DNA of 64,000 bases from Archivesica marissinica (GCA_014843695.1 CM026393.1:9015536-9079535), one strand, 5' to 3'. Positions 1-12,332 are shown, counted from the first letter of the stretch. Notes: generated by a model not told the origin, from the sequence alone. Translations and numbers: made by a program.

Positions 1-2137
1 GCAGTTTTTTTCGATTTAGAAAAGGCATATGATACCACATGGAAATATGGTATTCTCAAAGATTTACACGATTTTGGTCTGAAAGGCCACTTGCAAAATT
101 TTATTGCCAATTTTTTATCAAATAGAAATTTTAAAGTAAGAATTGGCTCAACGCTCTCCGATACATACAAACAAGAGCAAGGGGTGCCTCAAGGTAGTAT
201 TTTATCCCCAACACTTTTTAATATTAAAATAAATAGCATTGTGAAATGTTTAAACGAAACAGATTGCTCCTTATATGTAGATGATTTTGTAATGTTCTAC
301 AAATCTAAAAATATGGAAACCATTGAACAAAAACTCCAACAATGTCTAAATAAACTTGAAGATTGAGCAAACAAAAATGGTTTCAAATTCTCTAAAATTA
401 AAACTCAATGCGTACATTTCTGTCAATTGAGAGGATTACATCCAGATCCAAATTTAAAAATTTACGGTTCACAAATTCCTGTAGTAGAAGAAGTAAAATT
501 ACTAGGACTTATATTTGACAAAAAATTAACATTCATACCTCATATAACTTATCTACGGACGAAATGTCTAAAAGCTCTAAATATTTTGAAGGTGCTCTCC
601 AATACAAATTGGGGAAGCGATTGTCCAGTTCTTATAAATCTATACAGATCACTTATCCGTTCCAAACTGGATTACGGATCCATTGTGTATGGATCGGCGA
701 GAAAATCCTACTTGAAAAAGTTAAGATACAATACATCATCAAGGTCTACGACTGGCTCTAGGAGCTTTTCGCACATCTCCCGTAGAAAGCTTATATGCTG
801 AAACAAATGAACCCTCTTTATACATACGGAGAGAGAAACTCTCGTTACAATATACAACCAAACTAGTTGCAAATCCCAAAAATCCTGCATTCAATTGCGT
901 TTTCGAGCCTAAAAACAAAATAGTTTACGGAAACTCTCCATCCGCCATAAAACCACTAGGTCTCCGTATTAAACCATTATTAGTAGAAGCAAAATAGATA
1001 CAACAATTATACAAGAAAACAAGTTGTTAAATAAAGAACCGTGGACTTTGACTACCCCAAACATTATTTTAGATCTTCATTTGTATGAGAATAAGAAAAG
1101 TGAAACTAGTCCAGATATTTTTAAAACAAAATTTTTAGAAATAAAATCTAAATATAAAGATTATATATCCATCTACACAGATGGCTCAAAAAGACTTGAA
1201 AAGGTTGCATGTGCAGCCGTTACCCATACTAAATCAAGTACTGTAAGATTACCTGATGACAGTTCAATTTTCTCTGCAGAAACACAAGCTATCGACCTAG
1301 CTCTTTCCCTTATAACTGTTAACGAAAACGACAAATTTATTATATTTTCCGACTCTTTGTCGGTTTTAACATCTCTCAAACAACCAAACCAGTCCAACCC
1401 CCTAATTCAACAAATCTTTAAAAGATACATATCTATTAGCTCCTCAAAAACTGTTGTTTTTTGTTGGATTCCCAGTCATATAAACATACGAGGAAATGAT
1501 GAAGCTGATTTTCTAGCAAAGTCTGCTTTAGACTTGCAAATAACAAACTCTAAAATACCGCATACGGATTTAAAATCCAATATTAGGAAATATGTCGATA
1601 GTAAATGTCAAATAAATTGGGACAAACAAGTTGGAAATAAGTTACATGAAATTAAACCCATATTTTCAAGTACATATCGTACAAAACTAAACCGAAAAGA
1701 ACACGTTCGTTTGACTCGGTGTCGTATTGGACACACTTGGATTACACATTCTTATATTTTAAATGCAGAAGAACAACCCATATGTATTCCTTGTGATGAG
1801 ATATTCACAGTGAAGCACTTTTTGCTCCACTGTGCCGACCTCATCTTTACAAGGAATGCATACTTTAATACAAATCGTATACAAGAATTATTCGATTCAG
1901 TACTGCCAAGTACAATATTAGGTTTTTTAAAAGAAACTCACCTTATAAATAGATTATAATGCAACTTATTGTGATTATCAAGTATATATATTATTTAAAA
2001 TGTAACCTTTTAACATAGATCACGTTTTTAAACAATTTTTATTTTTACAAATGTTTTCGACGCCACATGACCTTATTAGGTTGAGGCGTCGGTAAATAAG
2101 ATATCGTCAAGATATCCATTAAATAAATAAATAAATA
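1..2137 (+). mobile_element. Damaged LINE with reverse transcriptase and RNase H (5' truncated by window)
   Basis: The 3' part of a non-LTR retrotransposon ORF2. Frame 1 from base 1 reads reverse transcriptase: the PQGSILSP motif and the YVDD-type catalytic box (LYVDDFVMFY) lie within 190-300. A TGA at 364-366 interrupts the frame, which then continues to about 720. The reading then shifts to frame 2 (around 782-995, VESLYAETNE...) and back to frame 1 at about 1024. From about 1165 an RNase H domain follows with all four acidic residues visible (YTDGS, AETQAI, FSDS, NDEAD). The protein ends in a CCHC-type knuckle (ICIPC...HFLLHC). A hairpin-forming 3' UTR (2059-2092) and a TAAA/TAAATAA tail close the element. 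RNase H plus this tail fits the I/Nimb/Ingi-like group; the clade is inference. At least one nonsense codon and two frameshifts make this copy dead. Confidence 0.9.
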
Positions 2138-2673
2138 ACAAAATTACAAAACTCCACATTGTATAACCTAATTAAATTTAGAACAAGAAACCATCGATTA
2201 CCAATAGAAACAGGAAACTGGTCAAGAACACCAATAAATGAAAGAACATGTAACTCTTGTAGAAACAGAATTGGGGATGAATTTCACTATTTGTTTGAAT
2301 GTGAACAATTTACAAATGAAAGAAGACAATATATTAATCCGATGTATTTTCGACGCCCAAATATGTTTAAATTAGAGAAATTAATTTGCACCAAAAATAG
2401 TTCAGAATTTCAGAAATTATGTAAGTTTATTATGATAATAATGTCACATACAAGAATGTAACGGGTATACTCTTTTTCCAAATTTGTGATATTTGTGTCT
2501 ATAACTAAAAATACTATTGGAAATATTTATTCACCTTGACAATTGATATATTCTGTTTTGTGCTTTTGTTTAGTAGCCTCGTTTGTATGTCTTGTTTATT
2601 GTAAATACCTCATATTTGCATGTTCTGTACATGTATTGAGTGAAATAAAAGAGCTGTTCTGTTCTGTTCTGTT
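2138..2673 (+). mobile_element. LINE 3' fragment with CCHC knuckle and TTCTG-type tail
   Basis: An open frame from about 2141 to 2461 encodes a LINE ORF2 C-terminus: a KFRTRNHRLP segment, then a Cys-x2-Cys ... His ... Cys knuckle (CNSC ... FHYLFEC). It is followed by a short AT-rich UTR and a tail of GTTCT repeats at about 2651-2673. The different tail shows it is not the family of the preceding element. Only the last part of the element is present, as expected for 5' truncation during target-primed insertion. Confidence 0.75.
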
Positions 2674-3280
2674 CAGAACCAATTTAATATGTTGATACAC
2701 TATAATGAGATAAAACAAAGAATATTAGATATATATTATTAAGTTGGTATTCGTCTATTAATAATTCGAGGCAGTTAGAGACATACTGTTTGTTTAAACA
2801 CTCGTTCAGTTTTGAAAAACATTTAGACTTTATCAAAGAGGACATATTCAGAATGGCAACATTTCGAACTCCACCCCATGATTTAGCTATCGAACGTGGA
2901 AGATAGCAAAACATACCCAGACATCAAAGAATATGTATATATTGCAATACAGGCATGATAGAAAGTGAATATCATGTCCTTCTTATATGTCCGAAATTTA
3001 GAGATCTTAGACAGAAATATTTAAAACGTTATTACTATACATGGCCAACTATTAATAAATTCACTAATTTGATGTCAGAGTAATCAAATACTATTGGTAG
3101 AAATTTAGCAAAATACATATAATTCGCAAATGTATCTAGAAACTAAATTTAGTATAAGCAGAAAGTATATTAACATCTTGCTCTTTTGTAAAGCCATGTC
3201 GTTGCCTACATGTATACATGTACTTGCTATCTATAGACATTGTGTGAATGTTTAAGGCAATAAAGGTATTGTTGTATATG
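2674..3280 (+). mobile_element. Degenerate LINE C-terminal fragment
   Basis: Reading across frameshifts and stops gives a LINE C-terminus: QRILDIYY, then SSINNSRQLETYCLFKH, then a knuckle ICIYCN...YHVLLICPKF. The same family occurs on the minus strand at 17826-18260 (QRILDMYHQQWYSSINN...LETYNLFKH). In-frame stops (for example near 2904) show it is dead. The right end is taken at the ATAAAGG-like end near 3270-3280. Confidence 0.65.
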
Positions 3281-4081
3281 TGATAAACGTTTAATTAGCT
3301 ATAGTGTAGAATTATATTACCTTCTAAAACAATACTTAACAAACAGAGTATACGTACCAAATAGAACAAGTTTATAGAAACTAATTAATGACGTATACAC
3401 TAGAGCCATCGCCCTCGGTAGGTGTTATCCAGTTTAATCCGTTAATTGTGAACATGTGCCCGACCAGCTACAATAAATACACAGTACTCTTGCAATGGTG
3501 CTACTAATGGTAAGGTATCGATAAACCACCCACTGTGAATCATTCTGAGATTGTCAACGTCTTGTTTATATATACTGAGCACACACAAAATACTGCTGAT
3601 TTGTACTTAAAACACTGTCGTGAAGTCATACCTTTATACTTGCATTCCATTTTTAATAATATTGGACTGCTGTCAAAAGGCCAGCGTATTATATTAAATC
3701 CTACGCGTACATGTAAAAAACTAACAATTTTAATTAGTAGGATCTTGTTAATTATAAGTGTGTTTTAAGTAATATATAGCCTCAAACAGATCCAATATGT
3801 AAAATATTGGTACTGTCATACGACGCTACGCGCCTCACACAGTCCAATAATTGACATATTGGTTAGTTTTCGGCTTATATCATACATATATGATTTGTGG
3901 TGAAATTAGATAGCTACTATTAGTCTTGATAGTATTAGTCATGAAGCTTAACGATCATTTTGGCAAGTGTTAATCGTCGAAACGTTAACTCGATTTCCAC
4001 GTGCATGCATGGTACGACATGGTATTCGGCCAATTTGTTTTACTTGTCTTACTGACATTGTTGTCAAGTTAACGAAAACGC
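3281..4081. other. No gene seen
   Basis: AT-rich sequence without a convincing coding frame. The 77-codon frame at 3535-3768 has no recognisable motif and coding-poor composition. No tandem repeats or inverted ends were noticed. Confidence 0.5.
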
Positions 4082-4573
4082 TTAAACAGAACAATCGTTT
4101 TTTTTACATCGTAGTATTTTTAATATGCTAAGAATACCCAATAATTTCCTCGAATGGATGATTTGTGCTGGCATGTCGTCAGAAGACGTTGCTATGCATG
4201 TTGTGAGTTCTAGTTGAACGATACGAAATCTTCGTACCCCAAAAGAAAAACGAACAAAACGAAATCTTCGCGCACGATTTGAACGACATGATGCACGACT
4301 TACCACTTCTCGAATGTCCTCGTGCTTCAACGCGTGGTCCAGATCGCTATATCATACACATGCATTGCGCAAACAGCCACTGCTACTGCTGCTAACACGC
4401 CTGGGCTTCATAATAACCGAATTCAGGAATGGAACAATATTCAACACGCGGAAACCAACACCTTAGTCATACCGGTTATTACTATTATATTGTATTTATC
4501 CGTACAACAAACTTTCACCGAGTTTGTGTTAACATATGGTAGTATCCCTGTGAACAAATTGAAAAGTAGCTAA
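4082..4573 (+). pseudogene. Tc1-like transposase N-terminal remnant
   Basis: Plus-strand reading gives a Tc1-family N-terminus in pieces: AGMSSEDVA (first helix-turn-helix) near 4171, then TIRNLR near 4218 after a stop, an Arg-rich stretch, and in the third frame TATATAANTPGLHNNRI at about 4378-4430, a stretch I recognise from many invertebrate Tc1-like transposases. The DDE catalytic part is missing, and frameshifts plus a TGA (about 4216) break the frame. The reverse-strand frame 4082-4330 is a shadow. No terminal inverted repeats were located. Confidence 0.65.
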
Positions 4574-5046
4574 TTTCAACTGATTTGGGTAGGTATGGAT
4601 AACTACCAAAAGTAAGGAGGGATAGGGGTTGGGGAAACCTTTTTTATTAGCGGTCAAACGTCATTGACCTCTGCCTAAATCATATAAAATTGTATTGCAG
4701 CAACACAATATGGTATATAGATGATCTTGGTGTCAAAATGCACAGGATTACGAAAGAAGATGACATTGAATAATTACTGACCCATGGAACCAATTCCTGA
4801 CCTCCGAAAATGAGGTTAAAATAGACGTCTTATCACTACAATATCATATCATATATCATATTGGTAACAGTAACAGAATTATACCAAGATACAAACTAAA
4901 TATGAAATGGATTCTTCACCACCAACATACGAGGTTAATGATCAACAAAATAAGTATGCAGGGGGGGGGGGGAGTTCATTAGTGTCAAATAATTTGTGTA
5001 TGTAAAGTATATGTAAATGTATAATCAACAATTTGCAGAATACTTC
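4574..5046. other. No gene seen; poly-G run
   Basis: AT-rich spacer with a homopolymeric G run at about 4961-4972. No supported coding frame and no recognised repeat. Confidence 0.5.
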
Positions 5047-6827
5047 TCACAACTTAGAACTCACAACCTCTTCATCGCTACCAATTTCTTCTTCTGCATC
5101 TATGCTATCTGTTCCATTGTCGCAATGCCCACAGCACACTCCACATGCAGATGCACACGACATGCGAGCTTTCATGCAGCTACATATAATTGTTTGACAT
5201 TGCCTCCCCCCTTCCTTGCAGTTGCAACAAATTACGTTCAGAAGGTTGTCTGGCGCGATACCAACATATATCATTTTTGGTCTGAGTGTTTTGCTGGAAT
5301 CTAACTCCCATCCTCTTCCTTTGGGATCAAGAATAGATGCTTCCATACCACAACTTGAAGATGGACACGAAGGGAATGTTGAGCTGTTGCATCTTCCGTT
5401 GGTGGTAGGCGGTCAGGATGGATTTTGCCCTTGGCTGCTTGCTTCTTGAACTTCATGTAGCGAGACTGTTCACAGCTATATGTGATCTGCATGGCTTTTA
5501 ATCCAGCTGTTCGAATTATGGAGTCGGTTGCAGTGGGAATTGTGAATGCAGTAATGACACTGGCAGGAAATCTGCAATTTGTAGAGAGCACATTTGATAT
5601 GTCCATGAATGCATGAAACAGTGTCGTTTCCAGACCAGCCATTCTTGAAGAGGAAATCTTCTTTATCTCCTATGTGTATGCTAGAGATGTCGTAAAGACC
5701 ACCAAAATCTGCTTGTAAATACAAATTAGTACAGTGGATAGGCCTATGATAGCAGAGTAATATCAAAATATCAGTGTCCTGGGCGACAACAACAACTGGG
5801 GATTTAACACTTAGCGACCAAGTCCATTGCAGACCTAACAATCAGCGTGTCACCATTATCTTTTGCTTGGCGTACAGTGATTTTGTGGCTTGCCATCTAT
5901 GCAGATATCATCATTATTAAGGCTCCTTTGTTCTTCTCATTTGCCAGGAAAACCTCTCTGTCACATGATATAGTCAATTCCGGTGTGATCCTCATGTCCG
6001 GAGAAACCTTCTTCCCAGCCATCCGCCGCATATGTTCATGGTCTTTCGTCGATGCCTCCTCCCCGTAGCCATCAAACACTACAGTAGCATCCTTGAATTT
6101 GTTGTCAACATATCTGACATATGTATCAACTATAGTCTTGATGATTGCACCGCTGGACCACTTTACCTGATGAAGTAGCCACCATCCATCAACAACATGC
6201 AGGGTATTTTCTATGTAGATCTTCTTGTCGCCTACCTTTACTTTCTTCTGAGGTTCAGCCAGATCTTTGCATTTCTTTGCTGTCTTCATGCTCATTATCA
6301 ATATCCGTTTGCATTTCATGGCCTATCCTCACTGCATCATCACAGTTGACAATTGACGTGTCGGTAGTTATTACTCCACTGGACAGCGAAGTAATGGTGT
6401 TGGGGTCTTTTACCTGAAATGAAAAATGAAATATTATTTTACATAGCTGAGATGATAAGTAAATTTTCCACAAATAGTAACTGAAATGTGGAATGATGTC
6501 TGTGCTACTATCAGTAAATGAAACATTTATATACTAACCTCTATGAACGGGTTATGAGTTGAAAACCATGCAGAAATCAACTTTGCGTGCTGGCTGTCTT
6601 TCTCTAGACAGCCACCTCACTAAATACTACTTCGAACTCAAAAGAGAATATACATGATTATGTTGGCAAGCTTTACGACAAATTAAAGGTGGACAGACAT
6701 ATTTGAAAAGCGTTTGCTGAAGTCCGACATTCATGAAAACACATGCTTCCAGTAATACATTTATTTACAATAAGATCGCATTGAGTTTACATATACTAAC
6801 CTGAGGATAATATTCTGGAAGTCTAAG

Positions 6828-7751
6828 CAGTAAAACCCCTATAACAAGACCACCTATGGGACTTCCAAAAAGTGGTCTTATTAGCGGGGTGGTCTCTTTA
6901 TCGAGTTTTGGTCCAGAAGACCAAATTATGATAATTTTACTACATGTACAATGTACTTTTACATATGACAATTTCTTGGTGTTTTAATTACAGAAGAGTT
7001 GGTTGTTTCTATGGTCTAGGATTGTACTTCTGAAATCCATTCATAGACAACTGTATATATCACAATTAATTAATTAATTAATAAGAAAATAAAGAACAAT
7101 GTAAATGAGTTAATCCATTTATTTTCAACATTTATTTTCTTGTTTTCATTAATTATATTGTGTATAACAAGCACAGTAGTTTCCTTGAAAAGTACAAATC
7201 ACCATCAATCATTCATTATTTAAAAAAAAAACATTCACGGGTTGACTGCTTATATAAACACTTCAACACTTCACTTTCATGGATTGTTTCTCGATCTCAT
7301 CTTGGATGTTTTAGCTAAGTGCTGTGACAGAGTGCCCAAGTGCTTACACATGCAGTACAACTTTAGCTGCGATACTCCACTCCAGACAATATACAAACGA
7401 TTAAAAGCAATCAAAACCAATCATTTACAATGAACACTTCCGTGTTTAACTCATTAATTTTAACCTTGACCGATACCATAAAGTGGTCGCTTAATTGTCG
7501 TAAAACAGGGACATAATTAAAAATGTTTTATGAAAGTGAGAAAAGTGCCCGGTCGTATAAGGGGTTCAATTAGCATAGGATTAATGGCATTTGTCTGAAT
7601 TAACTGGTCGTATTACGGAATAACTCGGTGATCTGGTTATCGGGGTCAACGACCATTGACATGTATAGTGAAATATTCCGTTCTGAAAACAATCATTCGC
7701 AATAGCGGGGTGGTCTCGAAATCGGGGTGGTCGCATATAGGGTTTTTACTG
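6828..7751. mobile_element. Non-autonomous TA-type DNA transposon inside the pseudogene
   Basis: Inverted ends CAGTAAAACCCCTATA (6828) and, on the other strand, CAGTAAAAACCCTATA (7751) bound 924 bp with no transposase. Subterminal copies of a GACCACC / GGTGGTC motif (6853, 6888, 7709, 7725) recur. TA lies next to the right end (7752-7753) and within 4 bp of the left end. The ends resemble Tc1/mariner-pogo (Tigger-like) non-autonomous elements; family is inference. It interrupts the coding sequence between YLQEIQ and LRLPEYYPQ of the minus-strand pseudogene. Confidence 0.8.
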
Positions 7752-8540
7752 TATCTCTTGCAAGTACATGCGTCCAAATGTGGCGTACTGCCCATGACCA
7801 TCTGTGGCAAATGTACCAATCATGCTCGAAACGGCATTCAGATGTCCATGCCAATCATGGAGTCTTTCTGCCAATATGCAATATTGTGCTGTTCTTACAA
7901 GTTGGTAGTACAGAACCCACAGCTTTGCAGTTCTTGACATTTCCTGCATGTCCTCGAGTCTCTCATCCAGACTTTCGCTGTCACTGTCACCCATCATGTG
8001 TTTCACCAGCGCGGCATCTGTTAAGAAGTGTGCTCTCAGAGCCTTATTCGTTCGTTGAGGCACGTAGTTTTGCAGACCTTCCATATTTGACAGAGTATCA
8101 CTCTTCACGATTGGCTTTCTCTGCAACTTCCTATTCTCATCAACTTCAATTTGATTGGCATTTTCTGGAGTAGTAACTTTGATCTGCCCCATGGCATGAC
8201 AACCTGACATTCCATCTAATGTAATCAAATCCTGATCCATGTTGTCACCAATGTGTTGCTCAAGCTGATTATCAAGGACTGCCATTGATGCTGCATTTGT
8301 GTTATTAGTCGAGTCAATGTATGTGTACTTGTAGTTCACGGTCTCATTTTGACTTTCACATATGCCCAGCCTGTGCATGACATTAATCAGCTTATCTGAA
8401 CCAAACCTGTGATCAAGATATAAGCTAATACCAAGCTGGAAAGTCATCTTAGATGATCTTGGGCGTTGTGAAGATATGATGTTCTGCCCTGCAACATTTC
8501 GTCGAACGGATGGATGAGGCATTAAGCATGTTAACATTAG

Positions 8541-8604
8541 TTTAAACAATATTTATTTCTTTGAATATACATAGTCTAGTATACATAATATGTACATACA
8601 TGTA
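8541..8604. repeat. Short dispersed repeat, copy 1
   Basis: A stretch of about 60 bp (TTTATTTCTTTGAAT ... ATGTACATACATG) recurs with few differences at 58795-58853, so it is a dispersed element or fragment. Here it lies between two coding blocks of the pseudogene. Confidence 0.6.
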
Positions 8605-9070
8605 GGATTGAGGAGAAAGCAACATTAGTTCAAGAGAATCTGGTAGCTCATACATTGATGTCATTTCGTTGATCGAAGGGAAGTCATCTTTGCTGAAATT
8701 AAGGCACTTGATTGTCATTGATAATGAATGAACCCGCTGTTTTGATGATGGCTCTTTTCTTTGCGTCTTCGTCATCAGTTTTCATATCATGGTAGTTTTG
8801 GATGATGCTTGCTGTACAGCTTCTAAAGCAGACAACATTCTTCCTACGTTCTTGATTAGTAATGAATATACTATTACCATAGTACCTTTCTTCAAGTGCT
8901 TCTTTCAAGTATATCTCATGATAAACTGGAATGGCATCACCTACTATTGTCTTCATCTGTTCATGCAGTTGACCTACTGTATACACACCACTCTCCATGT
9001 CACTGTCAAACCATCCGCAAAGCTGGTGGAAGGCATTTTCCTTGCAACTATCTACAGGCCTGCATGGTTT

Positions 9071-9483
9071 CTGAAGAAAAATAGAAACATTCAAGAATGT
9101 GTTCTAGATTAAATGTGTTCATTTGTCATGATAGATTGAAAAGAAACAAAGTACGTCATTTGACTAAATAATTATAAAGAAATAGTGCAATGGAAAAGGA
9201 AAACGATATTAACAGTATGAAGAAACTGCAAGGACTAACGTACAAAAAGCTAGCTTGTTTCATCAAACGAACTTTCTTCAAAATGAATTGTTTAAATGTG
9301 TGTAGGACTGCGTTTATTTCAAAATGACCCGATGATAAACCTTGACCAACTGTTGAATGCCTCTTCTGAAATGTGAATATTTGAATGTATTTCACATTGT
9401 TACATACATTCCGCAGTACCCCATATTACAAGGAACTTAACAAATATGTACATGTATGTATATTGTATTAATATACTTACATT
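9071..9483. other. No gene seen
   Basis: Probable upstream intron of the minus-strand pseudogene. The 79-codon minus frame at 9156-9395 shows no motif I recognise. Confidence 0.4.
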
Positions 9484-9775
9484 GCATAGTCCAGTGGTAA
9501 CACGTTGGACTGGTAATCCAGGGATCGCAGGTTCGATCCTCCGTCTGACCATATACAATTAACAGTCTTTCAGATGGGGCGTTAAACCGAGGTCTTGTGT
9601 CGGTGCTTTACACCGTGCACGTAAAAGAACCAGAGGAGACTCTGGAATGGGTTTCTCTCTGTGTATTTGCACTATCCTCCAAATATCTAAAATGGCTTAT
9701 CTCTTCAGGAGGCGTCGCTCATATGGGCAACCGGTAGCGACGATAAATAAACGTAAAACGCACGCACGCACGTAT
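9484..9775 (+). mobile_element. SINE family A, copy 1
   Basis: tRNA-like head with B box GGTTCGATCC and a seven-base loop CTGGTAA (triplet GGT, so Thr-like), then a body with a GTCGGTGCTTTACACCGTGC segment and a 3' end GCAACCGGTAGCGACGATAA followed by a CGCA-rich tail. The first bases of the head are missing. Other copies: 16076, 17563, 26096, 31676, 32999, 42826 and 55731. Confidence 0.85.
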
Positions 9776-9990
9776 GTATAATTGTAGTGAACATAACACA
9801 ATACAATTGAATGTCAACGTGTACATGCATGTTCAAGCATCCACGGACAGGAGGAATAGTAGTATGCTAAATTACCATGGACCTGAGATATCTAGTTAAT
9901 CAAAGTGATCACAAATGAGTCCATTAAGAAAACAGTAATTTATTTAAAAGAAAGTATGTGATAATATCTTTATTTAATTAAACTCGTTAT
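9776..9990. other. No gene seen
   Basis: Short AT-rich spacer between a SINE and a MITE. Confidence 0.4.
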
Positions 9991-10236
9991 TTAACCCATT
10001 CAACCCCAAGTAACTGACATAGACTGGTGCGTGATATTTTCAGACCAATAAATTAATAAGAAAATTATCTTTGGACCAGTTCATTTATCAAAATGGGTAA
10101 TTTTATCTAAAAATAGTACTAATTATTACTGGCAAAAAAGTGCAGATCCTGATGAGACGGCTCGTCACGAGCCGGCTCATCTGGATCTACACTTTTCATA
10201 AGCCTATTTAGAGGCCTGTGGGGTTGAAAGGGTTAA
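9991..10236. mobile_element. piggyBac-like MITE, copy 1 (full length)
   Basis: Starts TTAACCCATTCAACCCC and ends GGGGTTGAAAGGGTTAA, so the ends are inverted repeats starting CCC inside a TTAA duplication, as in piggyBac elements. It carries a near-perfect hairpin at about 10136-10197 (arms AGATCCTGATGAGACGGCTC / GAGCCGGCTCATCTGGATCT). No coding capacity. Other copies: 44625-44868 (full) and 26625-26784 (hairpin deleted). Confidence 0.8.
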
Positions 10237-10536
10237 AGTTCACCCCCACCGGTTATATACAACAGATATCTTCTCTATAAGCATCATGCATACCGGTTAT
10301 AGTTGATACATCACGCGATACGCCGCTAGCGACACGTGTGTATTGACCGGAGACAATATGTGTTCATATTCAACACTATATAACATTCGTGTCACTTCGT
10401 AGCATCTTTGAGACTGGACCCAATGACACCATAAGTATGTACTAGTGGTTTAATCTAGGATACAAGCCTCTCGACCAAACTCTAAACAAGAATAGGGCGC
10501 GTAAAGTCGTACACGCTGATTAACACGCGGACAGCT
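10237..10536. other. No gene seen
   Basis: Moderately GC-richer spacer with two ACCGGTTATA motifs (about 10248 and 10293). No coding frame is supported. Confidence 0.4.
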
Positions 10537-10756
10537 GACAACCAATTCTAGCATTGATTGTGAACCGTGTGGATGGCTGACAAGCAATTCTAGAATTGAT
10601 TGTGAACCGTGTGGATGGCTGACAAGCAATTCTAGCATTGATTGTGAACCGTGTGGATGGCTGACACGCAATTCTAGCATTGATTGTGAACCGTGTGGAT
10701 GGCTTACACGCAATTCTAGCATTGATTGTGAACCGTGTGGATGGCTGACAAGTATT
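10537..10756. repeat. 42-bp minisatellite
   Basis: About five copies of a 42-bp unit containing GTGAACCGTGTGGATGGCTG. The unit length is a multiple of three, which keeps two minus-strand frames open here; this is not evidence for a gene. Confidence 0.9.
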
Positions 10757-10983
10757 ATATGCAATGGAGTTTCTGGACCAGTTCCTTGTAAACGCCTTTC
10801 TACCCACCTGGAAAGCTCCCAGACGCTGAACAAGACCATACTATATAAACCGTTCTACCTACACAGAGGGCTTGTAGCTCTTACAAAAATAATCTTATAA
10901 TTAGTCATAATGCACTTCCTGTTTCAACTATCTTTCTCAACTACCTAGTATTTTCTATTGGTTGTTTTGTACATCTTCCAATA

Positions 10984-11386
10984 TACAATCCAAACATGTT
11001 TCTATACATAGTACGAACTATTCCATACATATACATTCTAAACATGTTTCTATACATAGTACGAACTAGTCCATACATATACATTCCAAACATGCTTCTA
11101 TACATAGTACGAACTATTTCATACATATACATTCTATACATGCTTCTATACATAGTACGAACTATTTCATACATATACATTCCAAACATGTTTCCATACA
11201 TAGTACGAACTATTTCATACATATACATTCCAAACATGTTTCTATACATAGTACGAACTATTTCATACATATACATTCCAAACATGTTTCCATACATAGT
11301 ACGAACTATTTCATACATATACATTCCAAACATGCTTCTATACATAGTACGAACTATTTCATACATATACATTCCAAATAAATATT
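10984..11386. repeat. 48-bp minisatellite
   Basis: About eight copies of a 48-bp unit (ATACATAGTACGAACTATT ... CATACATATACATTC). Open frames on both strands (10941-11450 minus, 10996-11490 plus) are a result of the 48-bp period. Confidence 0.9.
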
Positions 11387-11888
11387 TGTCACCATATCCG
11401 AAAGGTTCTGGCCCAACTACCCGAGTTCCCACATACAAATGTATATACATAGTCCGACTTTCTATGTATCCTTTTCCCGACAGAATCTGACTACCTTTCT
11501 ACAACCACCATTTCCAAACATGTAGTTCAATCTGTTCTCTCCAAAAAGTTGTCTAATTAGAGATTCGGAAAACGATATGTTTTCGAAATATTCTTTTGTA
11601 CTATATATACAGAACCATGTGGCAGAACAATACGTAAAGGTGAAGGACATTGATCTACGATATATCAGAGAGCGGAGAGACCGCCATGTTCTATTGCAAA
11701 ACGTATAAAACAACAACAACATAGCTAGCGATATAGCAGACTATTTGCCCAAACGATGGAGATTTAATCCAATTTCGTTTTCTATTCAATATATATGTAC
11801 TGTACACTATGAACGAATAAATATGTTTAAACCAACGCATTTCTATCTGGCATTCTAGCACACGGATCTTCTGCAAATCTTCTGGAAG
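11387..11888. other. No gene seen
   Basis: Left flank of the foldback element, with no coding frame I would defend. It ends in GGAAG (11884-11888), which is repeated just after the element's right end. Confidence 0.4.
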
Positions 11889-11937
11889 CTACGGTGTTCC
11901 GTTAGGGCCATCGCGGTATATAGAGGGAAATCAGGAA

Positions 11938-12332
11938 GGCGATGGTACGATGGTACGATGGCACGATGGTACGATGTCGATGGTACGATGTCGATGGTAC
12001 GATGTCGATGGTACGATGGCCGATGCCGATGGTACGATGGCACGATGTCGATGGTACGATGGCACGATGTCGATGGTACGATGTCGATGATACGATGGTA
12101 CGTGGTCAACGCCATCGTACCATCGACATCGTCCATCGACATCGTCCATCGGCATCGTGCCATCGTACCATCGACATCGTACCATCGTGCCATCGTACCA
12201 TCGACATCGTACCATCGACATCGTGCCATCGTACCATCGACATCGTGCCATCGACATCGTACCATCGACATCGTGCCATCGTACCATCGACATCGTACCA
12301 TCGACATCGTGCCATCGTACCATCGCCTTCCT
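11938..12332. repeat. Palindromic minisatellite, left
   Basis: Units such as CGATGGTACGATGGCACGATG run to about 12105, then switch at about 12112 to the complementary orientation CCATCGTACCATCGACATCG. The outermost parts are exact inverted copies (AGGAAGGCGATGGTACGATG / CATCGTACCATCGCCTTCCT). The whole block could fold into a hairpin of nearly 400 nt. Confidence 0.9.

Larger units (their letters stand above)
5047..9070 (-). pseudogene. Degenerate intron-containing copy of a multi-copy invertebrate gene family with PIN/FEN-like core
   Basis: Read on the minus strand, consecutive pieces match a family I recall as multi-copy and uncharacterised in cnidarians, molluscs and hemichordates. In order: an N-terminal region (9070-8690, acceptor TTCTTCAG at 9071-9077); a central region (8533-7754, FGSDKLINV ... 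LDGMSGCHAMG ... LYYQLVRTAQ ... ERLHDWHGHL); a short exon end LRLPEYYPQ with donor CAG|GTTAGT at 6801; an exon ending FSTHNPFIE with donor GAG|GTTAGT at about 6539; then an exon from 6415 (acceptor TTTCATTTCAG) with HVVDGWWLLHQVKW, VVFDGYG, GDTLIV, VVVAQDTDILILL and SGNDTVSC, a PIN-like acidic core. A Cys-rich tail (CNCKEGG...CSC...C..C) ends it. Frameshifts lie near 8700, 6280, 5885, 5840, 5640 and 5330, and a DNA transposon splits one exon. Surviving splice sites show it is not a processed copy. Function is unknown. Confidence 0.6.

Noticed and set aside
5017..5449. Plus-strand frames of 77-95 codons
   Set aside because: They lie opposite the minus-strand pseudogene, whose reading has family motifs; the plus frames have none.
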